Shown: positions 38,995 to 49,115 of the stretch, piece by piece
Numbering within the stretch: the stretch's first letter is position 1
Layout: the number at the start of each line of letters is the position of its first letter
Source: Polaromonas sp.
GTDB taxonomy: Bacteria > Pseudomonadota > Gammaproteobacteria > Burkholderiales > Burkholderiaceae_C
Length of the DNA stretch: 64,000 bases
Direction: 5' to 3'
Assembly: GCA_028291985.1 (NCBI GenBank)
Contig: JAQGNE010000005.1
Coordinates: forward strand, 1-64,000
The notes under the pieces: generated by a model
Told to the model about the DNA's origin: nothing
Databases searched by the model: none
What the model saw: the letters and a program-made list of their open reading frames with translations, nothing else
Translations under genes and position numbers: made by a program

Positions 38995-39849
38995 ATGAAA
39001 CGATGGCATTTCCTGGGGGCTGTTTTCACGGCCCTGGCGCTTCTGGCTAGCTGCTCCACGCTCGATGAGCGGGAGCGCACCTGGATCTTTCAGCCCAGCG
39101 ACCGCAGCTGGGGTGGCGGCGTTGCTGCTGCGGAAGGCATGGAAGATGTGTGGATTGACTTTATCGAGCAAAAACGCGGCGAGTCCATCCGGTTGCACGG
39201 CCTGTGGCTGGCGCATGCGGCAGAAGATGAAGCCAGAGGCGCAAAGCCGCCAGTTCTGCTGTATCTGCATGGCGCACGCTACAACGTCACCGGCTCCGCG
39301 CCTCGCGTACGCCGCATGCAGGAGCTGGGTTTTTCGGTGCTGGCCATTGACTACCGCGGCTTCGGCAAGAGCACCAACGAGCTGCCATCGGAGGCGTCTG
39401 CTTATGAAGATGCCCGCGTCGCCTGGGAGTGGCTGGCCAAAAAATACCCCGACCGGCAGCGTTACATCTTCGGCCATTCGCTGGGTGGGCCTATCGCCAT
39501 CAACCTGGCTTCCGAGGTCAGCAACGAAAGCGGCACGATTGTCGAAGGCACGTTTACATCGATTGCTGACGTGGTCAGCACATCCGAATGGGGCTGGATG
39601 CCTTTGTCGCTGCTCATCACCCAGCGGTTCGATTCGATGCGCAAGGTCAGCCGCATTGGCTCTCCACTGCTGGTCGTGCATGGTGACGATGACCGGCTGA
39701 TCCTGCCGGACCTGGGCCGCAAGCTGTTTAAGGCAGCGGCGGAGCCAAAACGGTTTGTGCTGGTGCCGGGCGGATCGCACCACAATACCAATCAGCGCGG
39801 CATGCCGCTTTACCGTGAAGCCCTGGCGCAGCTGATGGACGTCAAATAG
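38995..39849 (+). CDS. Alpha/beta-hydrolase lipoprotein
   Basis: 284 aa. A lipoprotein signal (FLGAVFTALALLASCSTLDE, lipobox LLASC) is followed by an alpha/beta-hydrolase domain with oxyanion region LLYLHGARYNVTGS, AIDYRGFGKST, nucleophile Ser in IFGHSLGGPIA, acid in HGDDDRLILP and catalytic His in GGSHHNTN. It resembles the BEM46/YfhR-type hydrolases. Substrate unknown. It stands alone about 200 bp after mutL, with no terminator visible between them. Confidence 0.87.
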   Translation: MKRWHFLGAVFTALALLASCSTLDERERTWIFQPSDRSWGGGVAAAEGMEDVWIDFIEQKRGESIRLHGLWLAHAAEDEARGAKPPVLLYLHGARYNVTGSAPRVRRMQELGFSVLAIDYRGFGKSTNELPSEASAYEDARVAWEWLAKKYPDRQRYIFGHSLGGPIAINLASEVSNESGTIVEGTFTSIADVVSTSEWGWMPLSLLITQRFDSMRKVSRIGSPLLVVHGDDDRLILPDLGRKLFKAAAEPKRFVLVPGGSHHNTNQRGMPLYREALAQLMDVK

Positions 39850-40305
39850 CTGCCGTGTAGCCGCGCCCTGTGCTGTTGCGAAGAAGGCCGCGTCCTGTCG
39901 TTTTCTTCTCATGCGAGCAATTCATCTGGTTACCGGTTCGGCGTCTTTGTAGAAATCCTCGACAAACGGTTGTATAGGCAGCCACGCCCATGAACGCTAC
40001 GCGTCGTGCATTTCCCGCTGTCACTGCGGCCGCCCGAAAAGCAGGCCTGTTGGCTGTTCAAGCTGGCAGCAGCTTGTATGCGGCAAGGCAAACGGCACCA
40101 GCAGCCCCGGTGCGCCCTACCGCAAACGCCGTCATCAACAGCGCCAAACCCGCCTGGCTCCAGGCATTGACCCTGCAGGCTGCTATCAGCGCAAGCCCTG
40201 CCCACTCACCGCCGCTAAGCCGCCTGGGGCCAGCCGCAGCCTGGCACCCGCTTTGCACTGACCTTGTCTGCTACGCTTCCCGTCAACCCCAAGCCGGATG
40301 CCTTC
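39850..40305. other. Intergenic region with a possible small membrane ORF
   Basis: About 450 bp without a firm gene. On the minus strand 40058-40258 (GTG start) encodes 66 residues with a hydrophobic segment, SQAGLALLMTAFAVGRTGAA, and ordinary codon use. It could be a small membrane protein divergent from the Bcr/CflA gene or a remnant. Overlapping plus-strand frames look like shadows. No RNA gene or repeat is seen. Confidence 0.35.
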
Positions 40306-41559
40306 GTGATTTTTTCTGACCGTTCCACCCCTGCCCCGGGCAGCCCGCCTGTCATGTCGCCCGGCCTGGTGGTGCTGATACTTTCAGCGTTGCTCGGTAT
40401 CCAGCCCATCACCACCGATCTGTACCTGCCCGCACTGCCGGCCCTCACTGAAGGGTTTGGTGCCTCGATGCGGGATGCCCAACTCACTCTTAGTGCACTG
40501 CTGCTGGCCTTCGGCGGTTCGCAGCTGATCTGGGGTCCGCTGTCCGACCGTTTCGGTCGCCGGCCCATCCTGCTGTGCGGACTCACCGCGTATACGCTGG
40601 CGTCAGTGGGGAGTACCTTTGCGCCCTCCATGGCGCTTCTGATTGTGTGGCGCGTCGTACAGGGTGCTGCCATGGGCGCGGTGGTGATGTGCGCCAGGGC
40701 GGTTGTTCGGGATCTGTACCAGCCGGTCGATGGCGCGCGGGTGATGTCGAAGGGGCTTAGCGGGCTGGGTGTGCTGGCGTGCCTCAGCGCGCCGGTAGGC
40801 GGCCTGCTCGCAGAATTTCTGGGATGGCGCGCGGCACTGACAGCGGTAGCCATATTTGGCGCTGCCTCCCTGCTGCTGGTTGCGCTTCGTTTTGAGGAAA
40901 CCCTGCCCCACAAGAACAGGCGAGCGCTGGAGTTCGGCGGCCTGGCGCGCAATTGGCTTTGCATTGTCAGCAACCCTGCTTTCCTGGCGTTTTCGGCCTT
41001 GTCGGCTGCGTCCTACGGCGGCCTCTTCACTTTTCTGGGGAGTTCGTCCTTTGTGTTCATCGGCGTGCTTGGGCTGGGCAAGGCGCAATACGGCATGGTG
41101 ATGTTTTCAATGTGCGCTTTTTATGTGCTCGGAACCTTCATCTGCCGGCGTTTGCTGCCGCGTTTCGGGGTGCGCCGGTCGGTCGCCATTGCCGCTGGCC
41201 TGAGTCTGGCCGGCGGAACCCTGATGGGCCTGCTCAGCCTGGCCGGCATACGCAATGTCTGGGCCATCATGCTGCCTTACTATCTTTTCATGCTGGGCCA
41301 CGGTGTGCACCAGCCGTGCGGGCAAAGCGGCGCCGTCGGGCCCTTCCCGCACGCCGCCGGTGCAGCATCGGCACTTAACGGTTTTTTGATGATGGTGGTG
41401 GCTTTTGCGATGGGCGGCTGGCTGGGGACCCACATGGACGGAACGGTACGCCCGCTGACCCTGGGGGTCTGGTTCTGGAGCGTTCTGGTGGCGCTCAGTG
41501 CTTGGACACTGGTACAAAAGCACGGCGAACCGCAACCGGTCGCTCTCGCCCCGACATAA
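40306..41559 (+). CDS. Bcr/CflA-family drug:proton antiporter
   Basis: About 417 aa from a GTG at 40306; an ATG at 40354 (MSPGLVVLI) and a TTG at 40264 are alternatives, none with a good Shine-Dalgarno. Twelve hydrophobic segments. The family signatures are PITTDLYLPALPALTEGF in helix 1, WGPLSDRFGRRPILLCG in loop 2-3 and RVVQGAAMGAVVMCARAVVR in helix 4. Members export drugs such as bicyclomycin or chloramphenicol, or small metabolites; the substrate here is unknown. It precedes miaA by 30 bp. Confidence 0.88.
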   Translation: MIFSDRSTPAPGSPPVMSPGLVVLILSALLGIQPITTDLYLPALPALTEGFGASMRDAQLTLSALLLAFGGSQLIWGPLSDRFGRRPILLCGLTAYTLASVGSTFAPSMALLIVWRVVQGAAMGAVVMCARAVVRDLYQPVDGARVMSKGLSGLGVLACLSAPVGGLLAEFLGWRAALTAVAIFGAASLLLVALRFEETLPHKNRRALEFGGLARNWLCIVSNPAFLAFSALSAASYGGLFTFLGSSSFVFIGVLGLGKAQYGMVMFSMCAFYVLGTFICRRLLPRFGVRRSVAIAAGLSLAGGTLMGLLSLAGIRNVWAIMLPYYLFMLGHGVHQPCGQSGAVGPFPHAAGAASALNGFLMMVVAFAMGGWLGTHMDGTVRPLTLGVWFWSVLVALSAWTLVQKHGEPQPVALAPT

Positions 41560-41589
41560 AACGATCACCCCGCGTTTGCACCGAACCCC

Positions 41590-42588
41590 ATGACTCTTTC
41601 CTTCATCGCCCTTGCCGGCCCGACGGCCTCTGGCAAGACAGCCGCGGCCCTGGCCATCGCGGAGCGGTGGCCGTCGGAGATCATCAGCATGGATTCGGCA
41701 CTGGTTTACCGCGGCATGAACATCGGTACCGCAAAACCAAGCGCGGCAGAACTCGCGTCGGTGCCCCATCACCTGATAGATATACGAGACCCGATCCGTG
41801 CCTACAGTGCTGCAGAATTTGCGCGCGACGCGGGCAGGCTGATGGGCGAAATTGCTGCACGCGGCAGGTTGCCGCTGCTGGTTGGCGGAACTATGCTTTA
41901 CCTTAAAGCGCTGATCGACGGCCTGGACGACATGCCCCAGGCGGACCCCGCGGCGCGCGCGCGGATCGCCCAGGAAGCTGCGACCAAGGGATGGCCAGCA
42001 CTGCATGCCGAGCTGGCCGGTGTCGATGCATTGACTGCCGCCCGGCTGCAGCCCAACGATTCCCAGCGCATCTCGCGGGCGCTGGAGGTCTTTCGGGTGT
42101 CAGGCCAGCCGCTGTCGTCGTTTCAGAAAAATACTCCTAAAAACATAGCTGCTACACAAGGCCAAATGCGGGCTACAGCCCTTATTTCTCTTGAACCGGC
42201 CGACCGGGCGTGGCTGCATGCCCGCATTGCCCGGCGCTTCGACGACATGCTGTCGGCCGGGCTTCTGGACGAGGTTCGGGCGCTGCGCGCGCGCGGTGAC
42301 CTGCACCCTGAGCTCCCCGCCATCCGCTGCGTCGGCTACCGCCAGGCGTGGGACTATCTGGATGCGGTGGCTGTCGGCAACGCGCTGGATCCGCTGGCGC
42401 CGGGCGGACTGCGCGACCTGGGTATTTTTGCCACGCGCCAGCTCGCCAAGCGGCAGCTGACCTGGCTGCGCTCGATGCCGCAGCGCCAGCTGGTGCCCTG
42501 CGATGCGGCAGATGCCCAGGACCGGGTTCTGCAGGCGGTGCATATCGCCATGCAGATGCCTGTGCAGAAAGAGTCAGTGCCGACATGA
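41590..42588 (+). CDS. miaA: tRNA dimethylallyltransferase
   Basis: Adds the isopentenyl group to A37 of tRNAs reading UNN codons. 332 aa. Walker A is in [18 protein letters not shown], then [28 protein letters not shown] and the ARD-containing [12 protein letters not shown]; the later motif [13 protein letters not shown] is intact. Between [14 protein letters not shown] and DRAWLHARI the residues [20 protein letters not shown] come from a dispersed repeat copy, in a loop that is variable in the family. Its stop overlaps the next ATG (ATGA). Confidence 0.95.
   Translation: MTLSFIALAGPTASGKTAAALAIAERWPSEIISMDSALVYRGMNIGTAKPSAAELASVPHHLIDIRDPIRAYSAAEFARDAGRLMGEIAARGRLPLLVGGTMLYLKALIDGLDDMPQADPAARARIAQEAATKGWPALHAELAGVDALTAARLQPNDSQRISRALEVFRVSGQPLSSFQKNTPKNIAATQGQMRATALISLEPADRAWLHARIARRFDDMLSAGLLDEVRALRARGDLHPELPAIRCVGYRQAWDYLDAVAVGNALDPLAPGGLRDLGIFATRQLAKRQLTWLRSMPQRQLVPCDAADAQDRVLQAVHIAMQMPVQKESVPT
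42134..42190 (+). repeat. Dispersed repeat, copy F, inside miaA
   Basis: CCTAAAAACATAGCTGCTAC (left arm degenerate, right arm ATAGC intact), a spacer, then CGGGCTACAGCCCTTATTTC. The host gene reads the sense strand of the repeat here, unlike copies B, C and D. Confidence 0.6.
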
Positions 42589-43229
42589 ACCTTCAGATCG
42601 CAGGACTGGGCAAACGTTACGGCGATAACCGCGTTTTCAGCGGCGTGTCGCTGGCAGTGAAAGCGGGCGAATTTGTCGCCATCGTGGGGGACTCAGGCGT
42701 AGGCAAGTCCACGCTGCTCAATTGCATGGCGGGGCTGGATACCTGGGATGAAGGCCGCGTCACACTGATGGGGAACAACCTCGCCAGCCTTTCCGATGAC
42801 CAGCGCGCCCTGCTCCGGCGTCAGCATGTGGGGTTTGTGTTCCAGGCTTTTCATGTGCTGCCGCATTTGAGCGTGGCACAAAACGTGGGGCTTCCGTTGC
42901 TCCTGCTGGACCGGCCTGACGCGGTGCGAGTGTCAGCCATGTTGTCTGCAGTGGGGCTCAATGGCCTGGAAGACCGGCTGCCACAGCAACTGAGCGGCGG
43001 GCAACTGCAACGGGTGGCGATTGCCCGCGCGCTGGTGCACAGGCCGGCACTGCTGCTTGCCGACGAGCCCACCGGCAATCTCGACCCTGGTACCGCCGCC
43101 AGGGTGATGGATGCCTTGATCGGCCAGACACGCGAGCATCAGGCCTCGCTGGTGCTGGTCACCCACTCCGAAGCCGCGGCAGCCCGCGCTGACCGCGTCA
43201 TACACCTGGGCAGTAACGGCGTCCGTTGA
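42585..43229 (+). CDS. ABC transporter ATP-binding protein (LolD/MacB type)
   Basis: 214 aa ATPase of the lipoprotein-release/MacB class. Walker [11 protein letters not shown]-loop [13 protein letters not shown], signature [16 protein letters not shown], Walker [13 protein letters not shown] and H-loop [10 protein letters not shown]. It begins in an ATGA overlap with miaA. Its likely membrane partner is the FtsX-like permease at 46487, and the AttH-like lipocalin at 50290 may be the third part; two unrelated genes intervene. Confidence 0.9.
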   Translation: MNLQIAGLGKRYGDNRVFSGVSLAVKAGEFVAIVGDSGVGKSTLLNCMAGLDTWDEGRVTLMGNNLASLSDDQRALLRRQHVGFVFQAFHVLPHLSVAQNVGLPLLLLDRPDAVRVSAMLSAVGLNGLEDRLPQQLSGGQLQRVAIARALVHRPALLLADEPTGNLDPGTAARVMDALIGQTREHQASLVLVTHSEAAAARADRVIHLGSNGVR

Positions 43230-43640
43230 CGACACCGCTGCAACGTGTCACGACAGCGCCACCAGCGTTGATGTGTACGGGCGCATCCCGGCCCCGACGG
43301 TTTCATGTCTCTATGTTCTCCGAACCTGTCCGGAAGAAGAGAACCACCGCAATCCTGTTCGATGTAATAAACGCGTCAAGATGTCTTTCAGAGACTCACT
43401 GCACGACAAATATTCGGTCAGGCTCTACCGGTATTGATGTGAACCATTGACGTTGGCAAACATCTTCGTCGAACGGTAGGGCACATTTCCTACAGCCCCG
43501 CTGTATTGGCTTGCCAACAATGTACATAAGGTTGCAGTTTCTACCTGCAGCTGCGTCTGGCTAGGGGACTGGCACGCCAGTCCTTCCACCTTGCAACAGC
43601 CACGGCCATGCAGCGGCGTGACACCCTTACTCAAGCACTT
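43230..43640. other. Intergenic region before the GMC oxidoreductase gene
   Basis: About 410 bp with no gene I can support; the in-frame ATG at 43608 could extend the next gene by 11 codons. AT content is higher than in flanking genes, and a small inverted repeat, TTGGC-TT-GCCAA, lies near 43506-43517. I see no terminator or RNA gene. The composition fits a junction of inserted DNA. Confidence 0.45.
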
Positions 43641-45377
43641 ATGCTGATTGACGCACGCGCACTGGATGCAGAAACCCTTCAACAAGACATTTGCATCGTG
43701 GGAGCGGGTCCGGGGGGAATCAGCCTATGCCGCGAATTTCTGGGTCAGCGTCTGCAGGTAGCCCTGCTGGAAAGCGGCGGGTTCGATCCTGACCCGGCGG
43801 CGCAGGCACTGGCGGGTGGCTTCACCTATGGGGACGTCAAGCCGTCAGTCGGCGTCAATCGCCGGCAGTTTGGCGGCAATGCCAGCAACTGGGGCGTCGA
43901 GCTCAAGCCCAGTGAGCCCGGCTTGCGGCATGCGATTTTCGATGAGATTGACTTCGTCGAGCGCCCCTGGATTGCCAACAGCGGCTGGCCTTTCGACCGT
44001 CAGCACCTGGCGCCTTATTACAAGCGCGCCCAGGCGGTTTGCGGGGCCGGCCCGTTTTCATATGCGCCGGATGACTGGGAAAGCCGCGAAGCCAGGCGCT
44101 GGCCCCTGGACGGCAGCGGGCTTGAAACCGGTATGTTCCAGTTCAGTGCAGCCCAGGTTTTTTTGAAAGAATACCGCAGGGAGTTGGTCGCCGGTCAGAA
44201 TGTGACGCTGATGACGCATGCCAGCGTGGTCGAGCTGGTGACCGATGACAGCGGACAGACGATCACCCGGGTCAAGGTGATGCAGCCGGGCGGTCGCCAT
44301 TTCTGGGTCGCCGCCAAGGTTTTCATCCTCGCGGCAGGCGCTTTTGAAAATGCGCGCCTGTTGTTGATGTCCAACCGCCAGCAGGAGGCAGGCATTGGCA
44401 ACCGGCACGATGTGGTGGGCCGCTACTACCATGATCATCTTCAGGGCCGGGGCGGCTACCTGACGCCGCGTCAGCCCGGGCTGTTCAACCAGAGCGCTCT
44501 CTATGACCTGCGTCAGGTGCATGGCACGTCGGTGATGGCTTATGTCAAGCTGTCCAGAGCGGTCCTGGAAAAAGAGAAATTGCTGAACATCAATTGCTTT
44601 GTTTTTCCGAAACCCGCGCAGCGACAGAACCAGGCCATTGATTCCTTCAACATGCTGCGCAACAAGAAGTTCCATGCGCAAAAACGCCATGAGGTCATTT
44701 CTGTTTTCCCCAGGGAAAGTTCGGCAAAACATATTCTGAATGTTGCCTGCGGCCTGGACTATGTGACGCGAATGGCCTATCAGACCAAGACCGGCCAGCA
44801 GTCCACGTCTTACGGCCTGTGCCATGGCGGCTGGTCACGGCTGAGCAATATTGACCAGCGCTTCACACGGCTGGAGCTCTGGCATTCGATCGAGCAGTCG
44901 CCCCGCCCTGAGAACCGCGTCACCTTGAGCCAGGATACAGACGCGCTGGGCTGCCCCAAGCTTGAACTGCACTGGCAGTGGCCGCAAGACGACATCTACC
45001 AGACACTGAGGGCGCAGCAGCTGATTGGCCAGGGGATGGAGAAAGCCGGCCTTGGTAGCTTTCAGCCTGAGTATGACCCGCAGGGATTACCCAACATTGA
45101 AAGGCCGGTGGGTTCGCACCACTTGATGGGCACCACCCGCATGCATGTCAATGCAAGGCTTGGCGTCGTCAATGCGGACTGCCAGGTGCATGAAATGCAC
45201 AACCTGTTCGTGGCTGGCAGTTCCACGTTTCCCACTGGCGGCTATGCAAACCCAACGCTGACCATCATCGCGATGGCCATACGCCTTGCAGACCTGCTCA
45301 AGACCCGGCTGCAGGCCAGCACGCCCTGCGCAAGATCAATGGCGACCAACAGCCTGCTGGACAGCGAATCCGCCTGA
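43641..45377 (+). CDS. GMC-family FAD oxidoreductase
   Basis: 578 aa from the ATG at 43641 (MLIDARALDAETLQQDIC), the usual opening of this subgroup; an ATG at 43608 is possible. FAD-binding motif CIVGAGPGGISLCREF; middle motif RQFGGNASNWG; C-terminal GMC domain with catalytic-region His in PVGSHHLMGTTRMH and the end LFVAGSSTFPTGGYANPTLT. Relatives oxidise sugars, alcohols or sterols. There is no signal peptide, no gluconate-dehydrogenase-type partner and no cytochrome nearby. It separates the LolD-type ATPase from its probable permease. Confidence 0.87.
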   Translation: MLIDARALDAETLQQDICIVGAGPGGISLCREFLGQRLQVALLESGGFDPDPAAQALAGGFTYGDVKPSVGVNRRQFGGNASNWGVELKPSEPGLRHAIFDEIDFVERPWIANSGWPFDRQHLAPYYKRAQAVCGAGPFSYAPDDWESREARRWPLDGSGLETGMFQFSAAQVFLKEYRRELVAGQNVTLMTHASVVELVTDDSGQTITRVKVMQPGGRHFWVAAKVFILAAGAFENARLLLMSNRQQEAGIGNRHDVVGRYYHDHLQGRGGYLTPRQPGLFNQSALYDLRQVHGTSVMAYVKLSRAVLEKEKLLNINCFVFPKPAQRQNQAIDSFNMLRNKKFHAQKRHEVISVFPRESSAKHILNVACGLDYVTRMAYQTKTGQQSTSYGLCHGGWSRLSNIDQRFTRLELWHSIEQSPRPENRVTLSQDTDALGCPKLELHWQWPQDDIYQTLRAQQLIGQGMEKAGLGSFQPEYDPQGLPNIERPVGSHHLMGTTRMHVNARLGVVNADCQVHEMHNLFVAGSSTFPTGGYANPTLTIIAMAIRLADLLKTRLQASTPCARSMATNSLLDSESA

Positions 45378-45438
45378 ACTGTCGGCCGGTTTCTCGCAAC
45401 CATGTGCGGACACCTGGTGACACGCGCGCCAGTGTTGT

Positions 45439-46410
45439 TCATGCACCAGCAATCAGGGCCGCATAACGTCCGAGGTCGACATTGCCACCGCTCACGATGA
45501 TGCCGACGCGCGCGCCTCTGGGCAGCGTGGCGTCAGCGCAGGCTGCGGCAAATGCCAGGCATCCGGTGGGTTCCACCACCATCTTCATGCGCTCGGCAAA
45601 AAACCTCATGGCGTCCACCAACTGCGCATCACTGACCGTCTGAATGTCTGCAACATCGCGCTGTATCACCGCAAAGGTGTACTTGCCAAGATGTTGGGTT
45701 TGCGCGCCATCTGCAATCGTCTGCGGTGTCGGAATCGTGACGATATGACCCGCACGCAGCGATTGCTGGCCATCGTTGCCCGCTTCGGGCTCCACACCCA
45801 GCACCTGGCATTGCGGTGAGAGCGCGCGCGCCGCCAACGCAGAGCCGCTTGTCAGGCCACCGCCGCCAAGGCACACATACAGGCGGTCAAGCGGCCCGGT
45901 CTCTTCGAAAAGCTCCAGCGCTGCCGTGCCCTGGCCGGTGATCACATCCGGGTGGTCATACGGCGGAATCAAGGTCATGCCGCGCTCGGTAGCCAGTTGC
46001 CATGTAAGTGCCTCGCGGTCTTCGGTGAAGCGGTCGTACAGCACCACCTCGGCGCCATAAGCGCGTGTAGCAGCCAGCTTCGCGGCCGGCGCATCGGCCG
46101 GCATCACGATCAGCGCCGGCATACCCAGCAGACGCGCCGACAGCGCAACAGCCTGTGCATGGTTACCGGACGAGAACGCAATCGCGCCCGCCTTGCGCTG
46201 CCGGTCATCAAAGCGTGACAGCGCATTGAAGGCACCGCGAAACTTGAAGGCGCCCATGCGCTGGAAGTTCTCGCATTTGAAGAAAAACGAGGCGCCCCAG
46301 CGTTCGTCGGCAGTGGCTGAACGCAGCACCGGTGTGCGGTGGGCATGGCCCGCTAGGCGGGCAGCTGCCGCGCGGACATCATCGAAAGTGGGCAGTTGCA
46401 GAGTTGTCAT
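45439..46410 (-). CDS. PLP-dependent threonine dehydratase/serine racemase-like enzyme
   Basis: 323 aa fold-type II PLP enzyme. The Schiff-base Lys is in MGAFKFRGAFNAL, the substrate loop is AFSSGNHAQAVALSARLL and the phosphate loop is CLGGGGLTSGSALA. With no ACT regulatory domain it fits catabolic threonine dehydratase, serine racemase or threo-3-hydroxyaspartate ammonia-lyase; IPPYDHPDVITGQGTAALEL is typical of the latter two. It is encoded opposite to its neighbours, divergent from the FtsX-like gene with about 75 bp between starts. Confidence 0.87.
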   Translation of the reverse strand: MTTLQLPTFDDVRAAAARLAGHAHRTPVLRSATADERWGASFFFKCENFQRMGAFKFRGAFNALSRFDDRQRKAGAIAFSSGNHAQAVALSARLLGMPALIVMPADAPAAKLAATRAYGAEVVLYDRFTEDREALTWQLATERGMTLIPPYDHPDVITGQGTAALELFEETGPLDRLYVCLGGGGLTSGSALAARALSPQCQVLGVEPEAGNDGQQSLRAGHIVTIPTPQTIADGAQTQHLGKYTFAVIQRDVADIQTVSDAQLVDAMRFFAERMKMVVEPTGCLAFAAACADATLPRGARVGIIVSGGNVDLGRYAALIAGA

Positions 46411-46486
46411 GGGTGTTGGTAATGGAAGTTGCCGGCAAGCATACCGCTGTGTGAAGCAAGTATCCAGCGCCGGGCACAATGGGCTG

Positions 46487-49096
46487 ATGCTCGCACTGCT
46501 ACGCACCTTTTCCTGGCAAGAGCTGCGCCACCACCCGTGGCGCAACCTGGCCGCTGTGGTGGCGGTGATGCTCGGCGTGGCGCTGGCGTTTTCGGTGCAG
46601 CTGATCAACGCCTCGGCGCTCAGCGAATTTTCACAGGCGGTGCGCTCGGTGAACGGCCAGCCTGATCTGGAACTGCGCGCGGCCCAGGGCAGCTTTGACG
46701 AGCGCATCTTTGCGCAGGTTGCCACCCATCCCCAGGTGGCGGTGGCCAGCCCGGTATTGGAGCTGGCCAGCTACGCCAGCACCGCCCAGGGCCGGCGTTT
46801 TGCCTTGCAGGTAGTAGGCCTGGATGCACTGGTGGTGGCCCAACTTGCGCCCGCCCTGATGCCGCTGCCCGACCGCGAAGCTGACCGCTTTACCCTGTTC
46901 ACGCCGGGCACGGTATTTCTCAACCCTGCTGCGCGAAAAAGCCTGGAAGGCAACGCTGAAAGCTTCAAGCTGCAAAGCGGCCTGCAGCTGGTGGATGTCA
47001 ACACCGCAGGTACGGTGAGCGCCGGCGGCGGGCCACTGGCGGTGATGGACATCGCCGCTGCGCAAGACCTGTTCGGCAAGACGGGTCAACTGTCGCGCAT
47101 CGATGTGCGGCTGAGGCCTGGTGCAGACCGCATGACTTTTGTCCGGTCGCTGGCCCTGCCTGCCGGTATGTCGGCCACCGAGCCCGCTGATGCGGCGCAG
47201 CGCGTGAGCAACCTGTCTCGCGCTTACCGCGTCAACCTCACCGTGCTAGCGCTGGTGGCGCTTTTCACCGGCGCCTTCCTGGTTTTTTCAGTGCTGTCGC
47301 TCAGCGTGGCCAAACGTGCGCAGCAGTTTGCCTTGCTCGGCGTCCTGGGCCTTACCGGACGCGAGCGGCTTCGCCTGGTGCTGGTCGAGTCAGCGGTGCT
47401 GGGTCTTATCGGTGCGACTCTCGGCATTGCGTTGGGCACTGGCCTGGCGGCATTGGCCTTGCGTCTGCTGGGCGGCGACCTGGGCGGCGGGTATTTTTCA
47501 GGCGTGGCTCCCAGCCTGCAGTGGAACGGCTTGGCAGCGCTGGGCTATGGCGCACTGGGTGTTGCGGCATCCACCGTGGGCGGCTGGTGGCCGGCGCGCG
47601 CGGCGCAGCAGTTGCCACCGGCCCAGACACTGAAGGGACTTGGCGCAGCGCCTGCCGGCAGCCGGGCGCACGGGTTCAGCCTGCTGCTGATCGGCGCTGG
47701 CGGCCTGCTTGCCCTGACGCCGCCGGTGCTGGGCGTTCCACTGGGCGCCTATGTGTCAGTGGCCTTGCTGCTCATCGGCGGCATCACCGCTCTGCCCTGG
47801 CTGATTGCGTTGCTGTATGACCAGCTCGGTGCATGGGTGGCGACGCGTCTGCTGCCCATGCTGGCAGTGGAACGCGCCCGCCGCGTGCGCGAAAGCGCTG
47901 CGGTGGCGGTCAGCGGCGTGGTGGCGTCGCTCAGCCTGGCGGTGGCGCTGACGGTCATGGTGGCCAGTTTTCGGGATTCGGTCACGCAGTGGCTGGACGT
48001 GGTCCTGCCGGCGGACTTGTACATGCGAACGGCGGCACCGTCGACGTCTGGCGCAGGCGGAGAGACGGTGTATTTCACGCCCGAGTTCGTGGCGGGCGTG
48101 GCCCGGGTGGACGGCGTGGCACGCATCAGTGCGCTGCGCACCATGTCCCTGCTGCTGGATGCCGCGCAACCGCCAGTGGCGCTGATCTCGCGCGACATCA
48201 GCGAGCCGGCCAGCGTACTGCCGCTGGTCGGCACTGCCTTGCCGGTGCCTGAAGGCCAGATCGGCATCTATGTGAGCGAGGCGATGGTCGACCTGTATGG
48301 CGCCAGGCCGGGCAGCGTCTTCCAGCCACTTTCAGGGTTTTTTATGGCTCTAGACCAAGTGGAACGAGGGGGTATAGCTACTGAATCCATAGCAACACTT
48401 CCAGCTACGCAGGCGGTGCAGCTATCGCCCCTATTTTTTGTTGCCGGCATCTGGCGCGACTATGCGCGGCAGTTCGGCGCCATTGCCATCGACCAGCGCG
48501 ACTTTCAGCGCCTGACGGGTGACCGCCGCGTGAACGATTTGGGATTGTGGCTGGCCGAAGGTGCCGACGGCAACGTGGTTGAAAAAGCGGTGCGCGCAGC
48601 CGCCGACGAGCTGGCAGGTGCTGGTGGGCTGATCGAGTTTGCGTCGACGGCGCAGATACGCGCCACCTCGCTCAGGATTTTTGACCGCAGTTTTGCGGTC
48701 ACCTACTGGCTGCAAGGCGTGGCGATTGCCATTGGCCTTTTTGGCGTGGCGGCCAGCTTCAGCGCGCAGGTGCTGGCGCGGCGCAAGGAATTTGGCCTGC
48801 TGGCGCACCTCGGGCTTACACGCGGGCAGATCCTGGCCGTGGTGGCCGGCGAAGGCGCAGCCTGGACACTGATCGGATCGGTGGCCGGGCTGGGCCTGGG
48901 CCTGGCGGTTGCCGTGGTGCTGGTGCATGTGGTCAACCCGCAAAGCTTTCACTGGACGATGGACCTGATCGTGCCGTGGCTGCGCCTCTTGGCGCTGTGT
49001 GCGGCAGTGGTGGCGGCCGGCACCTTCACCGCCTGGCTGGCCGGACGCGCGGCCGCTGGCAGGGACGCGGTGCTGGCGGTCAAGGAAGACTGGTAG
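46487..49096 (+). CDS. FtsX-like ABC transporter permease (two FtsX domains)
   Basis: 869 aa from the ATG at 46487. N-terminal membrane helix ([20 protein letters not shown]), periplasmic domain, first FtsX block ([20 protein letters not shown] and [16 protein letters not shown]), mid-protein helices, a second large periplasmic domain and a final FtsX block ([20 protein letters not shown]). This is the layout of AttF/G and related lipoprotein-handling permeases. In the second periplasmic domain a repeat-encoded stretch, [19 protein letters not shown], is inserted in frame. Probable partner ATPase at 42585. Confidence 0.9.
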   Translation: MLALLRTFSWQELRHHPWRNLAAVVAVMLGVALAFSVQLINASALSEFSQAVRSVNGQPDLELRAAQGSFDERIFAQVATHPQVAVASPVLELASYASTAQGRRFALQVVGLDALVVAQLAPALMPLPDREADRFTLFTPGTVFLNPAARKSLEGNAESFKLQSGLQLVDVNTAGTVSAGGGPLAVMDIAAAQDLFGKTGQLSRIDVRLRPGADRMTFVRSLALPAGMSATEPADAAQRVSNLSRAYRVNLTVLALVALFTGAFLVFSVLSLSVAKRAQQFALLGVLGLTGRERLRLVLVESAVLGLIGATLGIALGTGLAALALRLLGGDLGGGYFSGVAPSLQWNGLAALGYGALGVAASTVGGWWPARAAQQLPPAQTLKGLGAAPAGSRAHGFSLLLIGAGGLLALTPPVLGVPLGAYVSVALLLIGGITALPWLIALLYDQLGAWVATRLLPMLAVERARRVRESAAVAVSGVVASLSLAVALTVMVASFRDSVTQWLDVVLPADLYMRTAAPSTSGAGGETVYFTPEFVAGVARVDGVARISALRTMSLLLDAAQPPVALISRDISEPASVLPLVGTALPVPEGQIGIYVSEAMVDLYGARPGSVFQPLSGFFMALDQVERGGIATESIATLPATQAVQLSPLFFVAGIWRDYARQFGAIAIDQRDFQRLTGDRRVNDLGLWLAEGADGNVVEKAVRAAADELAGAGGLIEFASTAQIRATSLRIFDRSFAVTYWLQGVAIAIGLFGVAASFSAQVLARRKEFGLLAHLGLTRGQILAVVAGEGAAWTLIGSVAGLGLGLAVAVVLVHVVNPQSFHWTMDLIVPWLRLLALCAAVVAAGTFTAWLAGRAAAGRDAVLAVKEDW
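48339..48398 (-). repeat. Dispersed repeat, copy D, inside the FtsX-like permease gene
   Basis: Minus strand: GTTGCTAT-GGATTCA-GTAGC, spacer, then TTGGTCTAGAGCCATAAAA. The host gene reads ATG GCT CTA GAC CAA ... GCT ACT GAA TCC ATA GCA, the same antisense frame as copies B and C. Confidence 0.8.
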
Positions 49097-49115
49097 CCAC
49101 GGCGAGAATCAGGCC

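Noticed and set aside
39930-40319. Three overlapping small ORFs before the Bcr/CflA gene
   Set aside because: No family features or ribosome-binding sites; only the 66-codon minus-strand frame is mentioned, as a weak possibility.
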